Counted from the first letter of the stretch, positions 48,622 through 57,002 are shown. The stretch: 64,000 nt of DNA from Verrucomicrobiota bacterium (GCA_029556615.1 JAKQDD010000002.1:124001-188000), one strand, 5' to 3'. A program made the numbers and translations. Notes: generated from the letters alone by a model not told the origin.

Positions 48622-49366
48622 GGGGAGCTCCTTCCTGGGGGTTCTCTCCCATGGGGGGCGCGATACCCAGATCTACGGCACACACCACCCGCACCTGCGG
48701 GGAACGGGCAACGGCTCCCCGCATGCGCCCCGCGGCGAGGTCCGCGTAGCGCCGCAGCTTGTCGACGAGGACGACCGGTATCCCGTCCTCCACGCACACC
48801 ACCCCCGTCGTCCCCGACCCGGAGAACAGGTCGAGGACGGGGCCCGCCGCGTCCTCCTCGTACGCTCCGGCGACGCGCATCGCGGCCCTCACCGCCCCGA
48901 CCGACTTGACCGTCGGGTGGTCGTTGAGCACCGCCTTGGCCGTGCGGCCGGCGCCGGCGCGCGCGTTGCGCACCCCAGCGCTCCCCTCCTTCCGCTTGAC
49001 GGCCTCGTGGCCCGCGCGCGGGGCCACGACCCCCGCGAGGCCCGCCTCCTTCTCGGTGCGGGTCGCCTTGGCGGCGGGGAGGACGGTGCGCGGGTCGTCG
49101 GCCACCAGGATCGCGTCCCACACCTCCAGCCCGACCTCCTCCGCGAGGATCGCCTCCTCCCCCTCCGGGTCGCCAGGGAGAAGCGCGACGAGCGCCCCCG
49201 GCAGGAGCGCGGCCTCGATCGCGCCCCACTCGGCGGGAGAGGGAGTCCCGCGCAGCACGAGCGCCCGGAGGCTCCCGGGGGGCCGGCGGGCCGCCTCCCC
49301 CGCGCCGAGCACCTCGGCCCCGAGCGCCCTCGCCATGCGCTCGGCGACCTCCTCGCGCAGGCTCAT
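48548..49366 (-). CDS. Methyltransferase-like protein with FxGxG motif but no DPPY
   Basis: This 272-residue protein starts with an ATGA overlap on the helicase stop. HPTVKS (150-155) and VLDLFSGSGTTG (177-188, motif I for SAM), followed by VVLVDKLRRYADLAAGRM, are the C-terminal half of a beta-class methyltransferase; PAAKATRTEKEAGL (97-110) matches the end of the usual target-recognition part. The N-terminal segment where DPPY should be reads ALVLRGTPSPAEWGAIEAALLPG, with motif IV lost. This chain may bind SAM but should not methylate alone. It overlaps the next gene by 74 bases. A pairing with the DPPY fragment 2.5 kb away is proposed. Confidence 0.75.
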   Translation of the reverse strand: MSLREEVAERMARALGAEVLGAGEAARRPPGSLRALVLRGTPSPAEWGAIEAALLPGALVALLPGDPEGEEAILAEEVGLEVWDAILVADDPRTVLPAAKATRTEKEAGLAGVVAPRAGHEAVKRKEGSAGVRNARAGAGRTAKAVLNDHPTVKSVGAVRAAMRVAGAYEEDAAGPVLDLFSGSGTTGVVCVEDGIPVVLVDKLRRYADLAAGRMRGAVARSPQVRVVCAVDLGIAPPMGENPQEGAPHATPAERRRNPPRRKLRVPPDPRP

Positions 49367-50901
49367 CGGATGAGCGCGTCCAGGGCGCTCGTGATCTCCG
49401 CCCCCTGCTCGGGGTCGACGCGCGTCGAGACGTCGTCGAGCGGGTTGTCGAAGCAGGTCCCGATCCGCCGGCAGGGCCAGTCGATCTGGGCGAGGAAGGG
49501 GTTGAAGGGGGCGTTGTCGCGGCTCTTGAGGCACGTGAAGAGCGCCCGGTTCCGCTCGGCGTACTCCTTGTCGAGGTAGCTCGTGGTGACGACGTCCGCG
49601 CTGCGCTCGGCCTCCGAGGCGTAGGAGAGGTTGTTGAGCTCGTAGGTGGGGAGCAGCCCCTTCTCCTTGCGCTTGTGGGCCTCCTTGAGCCCCTCGCGGT
49701 TGATCTGGAAGAGCGCCACCAGCGGGATCCCCTGGCCGCGGCGGAACTGCATCGCGAACCGCTTGCAGTCGCGCAGCGCGTCGTTGAGTCGCTCGGAGGT
49801 GGACACCTTCGAGCGCACCCCGAGGAGCGAGGCGTGGTCGAGGTAGATGGTGGAGAATGGCGTCTTGGGGTAGATGGTCTCGGCGCGGCCCCGCAGGCCG
49901 TCGACGGTGACGTCGGGCTTGTCGGGGTCGGCCACCTCGATGATGATCCGTCCGTAGCCGTTTTCGGGGTCCTTGAGGTCGGGGACCACGTGGTTCACGA
50001 GGAACCGCTTCTCCGCCGGGGTGAGCTGGGCGTCGCGGATGCGCTTGTAGTCGAGCCCCACGTTGATCCCCCCCTCCTGCTGGATGCCGAGCTCGGTGCG
50101 CACCTCCGCGAACTTGGAGTGGAACGAGTGCATCGCGACGATCCACCGACGGACCTGCCGGTAGGGCATCTCCAGCGAGAAGTACAGGACGTTGTCGTGG
50201 AACCAGATCGCCTGGTTGTAGGCCCAGTTGAGCGCGAAGGTCGTCTTGAGGTGCCCCGAGTAGGCCGCGTGGATCCAGAGCTCCGCGACGCGCGCCCCAC
50301 CGAGCGACTCGTCCATCTGCTTGATGCCTGTCCACTGGCCGAAGGCCGCTCGGGGGTCGCGCTCCGTCCTCTCGTACTCGGCCACGATGTCGTCGGCGTC
50401 CCGCAGGATCTCACCAGACAGGTGGGAGGACAGCGTGGGGGTCGCCACCTCGCGCATCGCCTCGACTGCGTACGAGGCGGCCTGCTGAGCGCCCCGCAGG
50501 ACGCGCTTGTCCCGCCCCTCTCCGACCTCCAGGCCGGAGGTCGCGATGAGCCGCACGTCCCGCATCGCCTGCTCGAGCAGCCGCATGCGTCGCTCCTCGC
50601 AGACCTGCTCCAGCACGTGGAAGAAGTCCCCCTCGGTCTTGAGAGGACCGACAGACACCGCCTCCATGCGGTCCGCTGCCCCCACCTGCCCGACCGACCG
50701 CAGGTGGGAGGTCGTCGTCTGGAGCTCTGGCGGGTGTCCATGGTCGCGGGTGAACTGGTCGACGAACACCCAGATCTCCCCGTCCTCAGGGAGCAGGAAC
50801 TCGACCTGCGCGTCACGCACGGCCTGGACGTTCTTGAGCACCAGCGGTGCAGGGTCGGCGGGCCGACAGCGCACGATCGATCGGATGAGGTCAGGTTTCA
50901 T
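49363..50901 (-). CDS. dnaB: DnaB-like replicative helicase (SF4) with altered P-loop
   Basis: This 512-residue protein starts inside the end of the upstream gene (11-base overlap). The C-terminal RecA-like domain has FGQWTGIKQMDESLGG, the Walker A region IHAAYSGHLKTTFALNW, then NVLYFSLEMPYRQVRRWIVAMHS (H1a-like), Walker B IYLDHASLLG and the DnaB-like FQINREGLKEAHKRKEKG. The P-loop reads SGHLKTT rather than GxGKT, so the second glycine is lost while Lys-Thr stay; ATPase activity may be changed. The N-terminal 190 residues are helical and probably mediate ring assembly. It sits with a possible loader and SNF2 helicase on the same strand. Confidence 0.85.
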   Translation of the reverse strand: MKPDLIRSIVRCRPADPAPLVLKNVQAVRDAQVEFLLPEDGEIWVFVDQFTRDHGHPPELQTTTSHLRSVGQVGAADRMEAVSVGPLKTEGDFFHVLEQVCEERRMRLLEQAMRDVRLIATSGLEVGEGRDKRVLRGAQQAASYAVEAMREVATPTLSSHLSGEILRDADDIVAEYERTERDPRAAFGQWTGIKQMDESLGGARVAELWIHAAYSGHLKTTFALNWAYNQAIWFHDNVLYFSLEMPYRQVRRWIVAMHSFHSKFAEVRTELGIQQEGGINVGLDYKRIRDAQLTPAEKRFLVNHVVPDLKDPENGYGRIIIEVADPDKPDVTVDGLRGRAETIYPKTPFSTIYLDHASLLGVRSKVSTSERLNDALRDCKRFAMQFRRGQGIPLVALFQINREGLKEAHKRKEKGLLPTYELNNLSYASEAERSADVVTTSYLDKEYAERNRALFTCLKSRDNAPFNPFLAQIDWPCRRIGTCFDNPLDDVSTRVDPEQGAEITSALDALIR

Positions 50902-51862
50902 CGACTTCTCGGATCCTTCCACCGCCGAACGAGGGCTTTCTCCCGCCCCCGAACGAGGACTTCCTACTACCCGCACCCTTCTTCGGTGCCTTCTTGTCGA
51001 TCGACATCCCGCCAGGAAGCATCCCCTCCTCCGTGGCTGGAATGACCTCTATCCTGGGGGGTTGTCTCTCGGGCCGCGCGCGCGGAAGGGGTTCGGGCTC
51101 GGCGGGACCGGTCGCTCGGAGTAGCCCGTCCAGGGAGGCCACGCACTCCTCGACTGCGTGACTCCCGTCTATCCCCACGCGGTCCCACGGAGCCATGTGG
51201 GCGACGAGCTGGGGGCTCCAGAAGATTGCCCCCGTGGTAAAGGGCACATAAGGGTCCTCGACGACCCAGGTTGGTCGCCCTCGATGCGCACGGCACTGGA
51301 GGGCTTCCAGGATGACCTCGGGAACGGCGACGTTGCGCGCCGCTTTGACCCCGAGCCGAAGGACGAGTAGGGAGGGCGGAGCCACCAGGTCTACCAGACG
51401 CAGGTAGGCGTCCTCCGCGTCACGCGTGTGGCCCGCGACCTCCGGGTCAAGCACGTCGAGGCCCGCCGTCGCGAGCCACGCGCTCACCAGGTCGAGGTCG
51501 GACACCACGCGGGTCGAGCGGAGCAGGCTGGGCACCTGGTGCAGGACGCGGGCCAGGTGGGTCCGTAGCGTTGGGGATGAGGCGCTCACGAGCACGTCCT
51601 GCTGCGCGTACTTGACGAGCGGCGTTCGGTCGATGGGCTCGAAGCCCGAGTACCCGCGCCACACGCGCTCCAGGGCCTCACGCTCGCGCCGCGCCCTGGT
51701 GCAGACGCAGGTGTCGAAGTGGGTCGATGGGATTATGTAGGGCGGGAGTGCCTTGAGCTCAGCCGGCGTGTAGACCTTCTGCACGGACCCGCTCCCGCGA
51801 CACTTGGGGCAGTCAGGCTCGCCGTCTCCTGGCAGCCGGGTGGGCACGTTACTGTTGCTCAT
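50891..51862 (-). CDS. Possible helicase loader (DnaC/DnaI-like) lacking a Walker A motif
   Basis: This 323-residue protein has an N-terminal zinc finger CPKCRGSG ... CVCTRARRERE (two CxxC/CxC pairs), typical of DnaC-like loaders, followed by a body with the right secondary-structure order (DVLVSASSPTLRTHLARVLHQ where the P-loop should be, then PPSLLVLRLG near Walker B, and CRAHRGRPTWVVED near sensor 1). The P-loop lysine and glycines are gone, so if it is a loader it works without ATP. The C-terminus has basic, Gly/Ser repeats (RKSSFGGGRKPSFGGGR). It is directly upstream of the DnaB-like gene with an 11-base overlap and downstream of the SNF2 helicase. Confidence 0.6.
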   Translation of the reverse strand: MSNSNVPTRLPGDGEPDCPKCRGSGSVQKVYTPAELKALPPYIIPSTHFDTCVCTRARREREALERVWRGYSGFEPIDRTPLVKYAQQDVLVSASSPTLRTHLARVLHQVPSLLRSTRVVSDLDLVSAWLATAGLDVLDPEVAGHTRDAEDAYLRLVDLVAPPSLLVLRLGVKAARNVAVPEVILEALQCRAHRGRPTWVVEDPYVPFTTGAIFWSPQLVAHMAPWDRVGIDGSHAVEECVASLDGLLRATGPAEPEPLPRARPERQPPRIEVIPATEEGMLPGGMSIDKKAPKKGAGSRKSSFGGGRKPSFGGGRIREVDET

Positions 51863-53510
51863 GCGTGCTCCTACCCTGTTCGCCCCGCAGCATGTCGAAG
51901 ATCGTGTCGATCTCTCCCTCCATCGACGCGCTGGGGTCGACGGGAGCCACGGGACCCGTCGGATCGTCGAATACCTTGCGGTCTAGCACCTTCTCGAAGA
52001 GCGCCAGCTTCCCGCGCAACACCTGGAGGGTGTAGTCGTCGATCGTCTTCTGCGCCCGTGATCCCCCGGGCGGCTTGGCCACTAGGTGAAGGGTGACGGC
52101 GCGCTCGTGCGCGCTGCCGATGCGCACCATGCGGCCAAGGATCTGGACGTAGTCGCCGGCCGACCAGGGGGTGTCGTAGAACACGATGGCGCTCGCGGCC
52201 TGGAGGTTGATCCCCTCACCACCGGCCGAGGTGAGGAGGATGACGCGCGCTCGGCCCTCCTGGAAGTCCGCACGCGCCTGCGCACGCTGTGCGTCATTCT
52301 CCCCGCCCGTCACGCGGGTCACCGTGACGTGCTGGGCCCGGAGCGCCGGCTCGATGTGGTTGACGATGAGGGTGCGGAACCGGCTGTAGACGATGACCTG
52401 CTGGTCCGCGTAGTCTCCCGAGGTGAGCAGGTCCACGAGTACCGACAGCTTCGAGGATGGCACGTCGGCGACCTCGACCAGGCCAGCGTGATTGACGACC
52501 TGCTGGCAGCGCAGCAGCGCGGACATCTTGGTCTGGGTCGTGCCGTCGTCCTTCTTCTCCCCCACCTGAAGGAGCCCCGCCTGCGCGTCCCGGTAGAGGG
52601 ACCACTCCGCTGGCGACAGCGACACGGGGATCTCGACCGGCGGGAGCACCTTGGGTAGGTCGCTGGCCACGTCTCGCTTGGACCGGCCCAGGTAGTAGGG
52701 CTCGATCGCTTCCCGGTACGCTTCGATCTGGTCGGGCGCGTACCCGATGATCTGGGGCACGCGCCGGCCGCGCGCCACCAGGCGCAACTGCGTGAGGCAG
52801 TAGCTCTTAATGAAGGTCGACGGCGAGGCCGGAAAGACGCCCGGCACGATGACCCTGAAGATCCCGTACCCCTCGACGAGGTTGTTCTTGAGGAGCGTGG
52901 CGGTCAGCGCCCAGGCGCGCGACGCGGTCGCGCCGAGGTGACCCATGACCTGGTGGATCTGGGTCTTGGGCTCCTTGAAGACCGTGGCCTCGTCTGCGAC
53001 GAGCAGGTGCCCGCTCCACTCCTGAAGGTCCGTGAAGTCCCTGGCGATCGACCCGTACGTGTAGACGAGCACCGGGTAGCGGTCGCACTTGAGGAACGCC
53101 TCACGCACCTTCCGGCGCTTCTCGACCTCGCCGGCCGCAACGAACACGTTCACCTCGCGGAAGAATCGCCGGAGCTCCTCTTCCCACTGGGAGGCCAGGC
53201 TCTTGGTGCCCACAACGAGGACCCGCATCGTGGGGTTCTTCTCCCACAGGTGGGCGAGCGCCCCGATCACCTCGATCGTCTTGCCGCAGCCGGTGTCTTC
53301 TCCCACGACAAACCTGGGCATGAGGATGAGGTGAAAGACCATCTGCTGCTGGTAGGGACGGAGCTGGAAAGGAACCTTCCCCACGCCGGGGACCTCGACT
53401 TCGTCCCGCAGCAGGCTGCTCTTCTTGAGGATGAAGCTCTTGTCTCGGCGGATCTCGCGCATGCGGGCGAGGCTCCGGGCGAGTGCGATCAGGTCTGGGG
53501 CGTCAGCCAT
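51849..53510 (-). CDS. SNF2-type DNA helicase/translocase
   Basis: This 553-residue protein shows SF2 motifs in order: RPYQQQMVFHL (Q-like, 51-61), Walker A VGEDTGCGKT (69-78), motif Ia VLVVGTKSLASQWEEEL, motif II VADEAT (DEAT in place of DEAH), motif III ALTATLLKNN, and in the second lobe VIVYSRFRTLIVNHI, ILLTSAGGEGINLQAAS (V) and QILGRMVRIGS (VI). SNF2-family translocases move on double-stranded DNA and remodel protein-DNA contacts; phage versions are often involved in recombination or replication restart. TAAGAC ends 5 nt before the ATG. The end overlaps the next gene start by 14 bases. Confidence 0.93.
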   Translation of the reverse strand: MADAPDLIALARSLARMREIRRDKSFILKKSSLLRDEVEVPGVGKVPFQLRPYQQQMVFHLILMPRFVVGEDTGCGKTIEVIGALAHLWEKNPTMRVLVVGTKSLASQWEEELRRFFREVNVFVAAGEVEKRRKVREAFLKCDRYPVLVYTYGSIARDFTDLQEWSGHLLVADEATVFKEPKTQIHQVMGHLGATASRAWALTATLLKNNLVEGYGIFRVIVPGVFPASPSTFIKSYCLTQLRLVARGRRVPQIIGYAPDQIEAYREAIEPYYLGRSKRDVASDLPKVLPPVEIPVSLSPAEWSLYRDAQAGLLQVGEKKDDGTTQTKMSALLRCQQVVNHAGLVEVADVPSSKLSVLVDLLTSGDYADQQVIVYSRFRTLIVNHIEPALRAQHVTVTRVTGGENDAQRAQARADFQEGRARVILLTSAGGEGINLQAASAIVFYDTPWSAGDYVQILGRMVRIGSAHERAVTLHLVAKPPGGSRAQKTIDDYTLQVLRGKLALFEKVLDRKVFDDPTGPVAPVDPSASMEGEIDTIFDMLRGEQGRSTHEQQ

Positions 53511-53521
53511 GGGAGGTCTTA
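53511..53521 (-). promoter_or_regulatory. TANNNT-like leaderless -10 element
   Basis: TAAGAC 53521-53516, 5 nt, ATG 53510 for the SNF2-type gene. Sixth base is C. Confidence 0.38.
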
Positions 53522-53525
53522 CCCG

Positions 53526-53563
53526 GACAGCTCGCCCTCCAGCGCGTCGAGATGCCCTTCCGC
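53526..53563 (+). promoter_or_regulatory. CAGCTC-class leaderless promoter for the HNH-RNA ligase gene
   Basis: Box GACAGCTCG 53526-53534; ATG 53564 at exactly 38 nt. Second element is ATGC, not CGAC. Confidence 0.62.
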
Positions 53564-54640
53564 ATGACCCTCCTCACCCGAGATGCTTTTCGCGAGAGGG
53601 TGTTCGCGCGCGACCGCAGCCGGTGCGTCCTGTGCGGGAACCCCGGCCAGGACGCCCACCACATCCTAGACCGTCGCCTGTGGCCCGACGGAGGGTACTA
53701 CCTCGACAACGGAGCGACCGTGTGCGGGCCCTGTCACCTCCGCTGCGAGCGCACCGAGGTGACGGTCGAGCAGGTGCGCGAGGCCGCACGCATCCAGACG
53801 GTGCGTGTGCCCGACTACCTTCACGCGGAGGCCGTCATCGACAAGTGGGGCAACCCCTACCTACCGAACGGCCGCCGAGCGCTGGGCCCGCTCGGCTTCG
53901 AGGACAGCGTGCGACGCATCCTCCAGCCCGTGTGGCACGAGTTCACCTCGCGGGTGAAGCCTCCCCGAACCCTGCACCTGCCGTGGTCGCCGTGCGCGGA
54001 CGCCGACGACCGGTTCGTGCGTCCGCAGGACCTCGACTGGCTCCGGGCGCGGGAGGTGGTCGTGCTGGAGAAGCTCGACGGCGAGAACACCACCCTCGGC
54101 CCCGAGGCGGACTACCTGCACGCGCGGTCGATCGACGGGTACGCGCGTCATCCGAGCCGGTCCCGCATGCGCGCGCGCCACGCCTCCCTGTGGCGCGACA
54201 TCCCACCGGAGTTCCGCGTGTGCGGGGAGAACGTCGACGCCCTCCACTCGGTCGAGTACCACGACCTGTGCGCCGACGACGGGACGCCGGACCGCTTCTT
54301 CGTCTTCTCCGTCTGGGACCGAGACCAGGCGCTCGGGTGGGACGAGACCGCGCTCTACGCGCGGCTGCTCGGCCTACAGCCCATCCCCGAGCTATACCGG
54401 GGACCGTTCGACGAGGCCATCCTGCGGGGCCTCACGACCCAGGCGGCACTGCGCGGGGCACGGCGGTCCGGGAGCCAGGACCCGTCCGAGGGGTACGTGG
54501 TGCGCCCCCTCGGCCCGTTCCGCCTCACCGACTTCCCGCGCGCCGTCCTCAAGTGCCGCGTCCTCGGGGTGACCTCCCCCGACCACTGGACCCAGCACTA
54601 CACCCCGAACTGCGTCCGGGGCGAGTGCGAGCACCGCTAG
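53564..54640 (+). CDS. HNH nuclease domain fused to an Rnl2-like RNA ligase
   Basis: This 358-residue protein has two parts. Residues 1-85: an HNH zinc-type nuclease domain with C21-x2-C24, DAHHILDR (H32-H33) and VCGPCH (C54-x2-C57-H58). Residues about 130-350: an ATP-dependent nucleotidyltransferase ligase with motif I VLEKLDGEN (nucleotidylated K170), RVCGEN (motif III, 218-223), RFFVFSVWD (IIIa), SEGYVVRP (motif IV, 308-315) and AVLKCR (motif V, K330). This is the pattern of Rnl2/RNA_ligase family enzymes that seal nicks in RNA. The start at 53564 is chosen from the promoter. It is convergent with rtcB, overlapping by 4 bases at the stops. The combination could cut and reseal, or the HNH part could act as a targeting module. 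Confidence 0.88.
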   Translation: MTLLTRDAFRERVFARDRSRCVLCGNPGQDAHHILDRRLWPDGGYYLDNGATVCGPCHLRCERTEVTVEQVREAARIQTVRVPDYLHAEAVIDKWGNPYLPNGRRALGPLGFEDSVRRILQPVWHEFTSRVKPPRTLHLPWSPCADADDRFVRPQDLDWLRAREVVVLEKLDGENTTLGPEADYLHARSIDGYARHPSRSRMRARHASLWRDIPPEFRVCGENVDALHSVEYHDLCADDGTPDRFFVFSVWDRDQALGWDETALYARLLGLQPIPELYRGPFDEAILRGLTTQAALRGARRSGSQDPSEGYVVRPLGPFRLTDFPRAVLKCRVLGVTSPDHWTQHYTPNCVRGECEHR

Positions 54641-56052
54641 TCGCTTCCCTTCAAGTTGGCCACAGGCCACAAACGGTGTGCCAGGCGCGCGATGCCGTTG
54701 TCCTCCAGCACCTTGAGCACTACGTCCAAATCCTTATAAACATGACCACACTCGTCGAGCGGGGTCCGCTCGCAGTTCCCGACGATCCCCACGACCTCCG
54801 CGCCACCCGCCTCGCGGCGGATCGTCCGCATCTCGTGGTCGATGTCGTCGTGCAGCGCCGCGAGCTCGCGCTTGGCCGCGTTGCGGCCCATCACGCGCCC
54901 CGACCCGTGGTTCACCGAGCAGCCCGACTGGTACGCCCCCTCCTGCGGCCACAGGATCGCCGCGCCGGTCAGCATCGACCCAGGGATGAGGCACGGGTGG
55001 CCGGTCTTGGCCCACTTGGTCCCCACCAGGTCCGGGTGCCCCGCCGGGAACGCGCGGGTCGAGCCCTTGCGGTGGACGAGCCCCTTCTTCGTGGTGCCGT
55101 CAGGAAGCACGAGGGTCTCCTCCTGGACCAGGTTGTGGCTGATCTCGTAGAAGAGCTCGGGACGCGCACCGAGGACCTCCTCGGTCGCCTCCGCGACGCC
55201 AGCCGCGATGACGTGACGGTTCGCGACGGCGAAGTTCGCCGCCGCGTTATGCCACTGCCAGTACAGGCGACCAAGCTCCGAGTCCAGCCGCAGGCACGAC
55301 TCCTCCTTGCGCCCGCGCGGGAGGTCGTTTAGCTCCGCCCCACGGTCGAAGAAGTAGTCGGCCGCCTGCCAGCCGAAGCCGCGCGACCCGCAGTGAACCA
55401 TCACCCACACCTCGCCGGTCGACCGCTCGACCTGGAGCTCGACGAAGTGGTTTCCCCCGCCGACGGACCCAAGCTGCGGTGCCGCCTTCGAGAGCGCCTT
55501 GGGGATGAGCTTCTCGTCGAACAGGTTGTCGTCGATGGGGATGTAGGGGCGCTCGCAGAGGTCGAGGTTTCCTCCGACCGCCTTCGCCCCGTAGCGCAGG
55601 ACCTCGCTGACCTTGCGATCCGAGGGCGACCGCATGAGGCGCGGTCGGTTCCCTCCCTTGTCGTAGCCAAGCGCCACGCGGTCCGAGACCGCCCGCACCC
55701 AGCGCTCGCGGAGCGCCCAGTCGGCGACGTCCCGCGCGTGCAGGTTCGGTACCCGGAGGTACACGACGCCGCAGGAGATGTCGTACCCGCTGCCCGCCTG
55801 CGCCACCACACCGTCGGTCACGAGCACCCCTCCCACGGGGAGGACGTACCCCTTGTGGCAGTCGGGCTGGAGGTACATCCCGATCGCGCCCGGCGTAGAC
55901 GCAGACTTCGCCGCGTCCGCCCACATGTCCTCCTCGGAGGCCGCGTAGAGCTCGGGCGACAGGAACGCCGTGACATCGCACCGCATGGTCCCTACGCGCG
56001 GGAGAACGAACTTGCTCGGGCCGACCTGCTCGACCTGGTACTTGAACGACAT
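54637..56052 (-). CDS. rtcB: RtcB RNA-splicing ligase
   Basis: This 471-residue protein has the hallmarks of RtcB, which joins RNA 3'-phosphate or 2',3'-cyclic phosphate to 5'-OH using GTP and Mn2+: GMYLQPDCHKGYVLPVGGVL at about 78-97, AGSGYDISCGVV (metal ligands D, C), SVGGGNHFVEL (N, H), VHCGSRGFG (H), and SVNHGSGRVMGR with the histidine guanylylated in catalysis; HVYKDLDVVLKVLE near the C-terminus matches too. The start at 56052 has AAGGGA 8 nt before. A CAGCTC box lies 52 nt upstream. RtcB repairs breaks left by tRNA-cutting nucleases. Confidence 0.95.
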   Translation of the reverse strand: MSFKYQVEQVGPSKFVLPRVGTMRCDVTAFLSPELYAASEEDMWADAAKSASTPGAIGMYLQPDCHKGYVLPVGGVLVTDGVVAQAGSGYDISCGVVYLRVPNLHARDVADWALRERWVRAVSDRVALGYDKGGNRPRLMRSPSDRKVSEVLRYGAKAVGGNLDLCERPYIPIDDNLFDEKLIPKALSKAAPQLGSVGGGNHFVELQVERSTGEVWVMVHCGSRGFGWQAADYFFDRGAELNDLPRGRKEESCLRLDSELGRLYWQWHNAAANFAVANRHVIAAGVAEATEEVLGARPELFYEISHNLVQEETLVLPDGTTKKGLVHRKGSTRAFPAGHPDLVGTKWAKTGHPCLIPGSMLTGAAILWPQEGAYQSGCSVNHGSGRVMGRNAAKRELAALHDDIDHEMRTIRREAGGAEVVGIVGNCERTPLDECGHVYKDLDVVLKVLEDNGIARLAHRLWPVANLKGSD

Positions 56053-56104
56053 GATGGATCCCTTTCTGGAGATGGTCGAAAGGGTGCCGAATTTTGGAGC
56101 TGAG
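56053..56104 (-). promoter_or_regulatory. CAGCTC-class promoter with 14-nt Shine-Dalgarno leader (rtcB)
   Basis: Box CTCAGCTCC at 56104-56096, 17 nt, CGAC 56078-56075. The predicted +1 at 56066 starts leader GAAAGGGATCCATC, then ATG 56052. Confidence 0.82.
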
Positions 56105-56470
56105 TGGGTCGGGTTCGGCCGGTCCTGCCCCGGCTTGGCTCGTGGTGGCCGTACGTTTTGTGAGCGGCTTTCCTTATTCGGTTGGGCTCCCAGGGTCCTG
56201 CCCAACCCGCATCACTGGTCGATTCCAGCCCCGCTCTTCCTGTCGATTCAGGTGCGCCACCCGGGTGGCTATTCACCACCCTCGACGGACTCCCGATACG
56301 GCTTCCCTGTTGCTCCGCGTGTACGTCGGTGCCGTCTCCCTGCCTATCCTGGACGCTGCCTCGTCCTGTTCGCCCGTTCCCTCAGGTACTGTGAGGGCCG
56401 CGTGTCATGTTGCCACGCCGCGAACCCGACCCACCAGCGTCTACCCGCAAGAGGGCAGGACGGAGCTGAA
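56105..56470 (-). other. Non-coding intergenic region with several hairpins
   Basis: About 366 bases with no credible gene on either strand. It holds five small inverted repeats: GGTTGGGC/GCCCAACC (56180-56187/56200-56207), CTGG-TCGATT-CCAG (56215-56228), CCTG-TCGATT-CAGG (56239-56252), GGGTGG/CCACCC (56263-56268/56276-56281) and CCCTCA/TGAGGG (56379-56384/56392-56397). Two of the hairpins share the same six-base loop. There is no tRNA cloverleaf: the T-arm-like TCGATTC loops lack the expected TTC and no anticodon arm fits. Possibilities are a small structured RNA, a terminator for the 56471-60034 operon, or an origin-like or packaging element. Confidence 0.5.
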
Positions 56471-56998
56471 CTACTTCCCCAAAACCGCAGAAAGGACCTC
56501 CCAGGTGAGGTCCGCGTCCCGCAGCAGGTTCGGGTGCTCGCGAGCGAGCCGCATGACTCTCCGCCCCACATCGAGCGGTGCGCGGCCGATCTTGTCCGCG
56601 GTGACGCGCAGCGATAGCACGACGGCTGCGCGCACCTGCCTCGTAACCTCTCGGGCGAGCTCCGCGACCAAAGTGTCCGCCGCCATTCCTGTCCCGTTCT
56701 CGCGCAGCATCGAGAGGGTCTTGCCTCGTCGCGTCACCAGAAGGCGCGAGACCCGCAGGAATCGCTTGTCTGACGCAGGAAGGAAGTCCCAGCGCGCCGC
56801 CTCTCCCACCACGCGTGCCGCCGTGGACCCGGCCGGAAGGCCCGCCTGGAGGTCGATCTTCTGGCTCTCCAGGAACGCGCGGTCTGCCGCCCGCGACGCC
56901 CGCTCGAGCACACGGTTCCCGACCCGCACGACCGCCGCCTCGCCACGCGAGGCGGGCTCGTCCCGCATGAAGTCCAGGATCTGGCTCGGCAGGCTCAA
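56471..56998 (-). CDS. Hypothetical helical protein
   Basis: This encodes 175 residues beginning MSLPSQILDFMRDEPASRGE. It is almost wholly helical and rich in Ala/Arg/Leu (AAVVRVGNRVLERASRAADRAFLESQKIDL; AADTLVAELAREVTRQVRAAVVLSLRVTADKI). No motif is recognised. It is the last gene of a seven-gene minus run from 60034 and lies 4 nt after the previous stop. Confidence 0.62.
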   Translation of the reverse strand: MSLPSQILDFMRDEPASRGEAAVVRVGNRVLERASRAADRAFLESQKIDLQAGLPAGSTAARVVGEAARWDFLPASDKRFLRVSRLLVTRRGKTLSMLRENGTGMAADTLVAELAREVTRQVRAAVVLSLRVTADKIGRAPLDVGRRVMRLAREHPNLLRDADLTWEVLSAVLGK

Positions 56999-57002
56999 CG
57001 GG

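Noticed and set aside
56211-56255. tRNA-like T-arm hairpins CTGG-TCGATT-CCAG and CCTG-TCGATT-CAGG
   Set aside because: The loops have six bases and lack the TTC of a T-arm; no anticodon arm or acceptor pairing fits on either strand.
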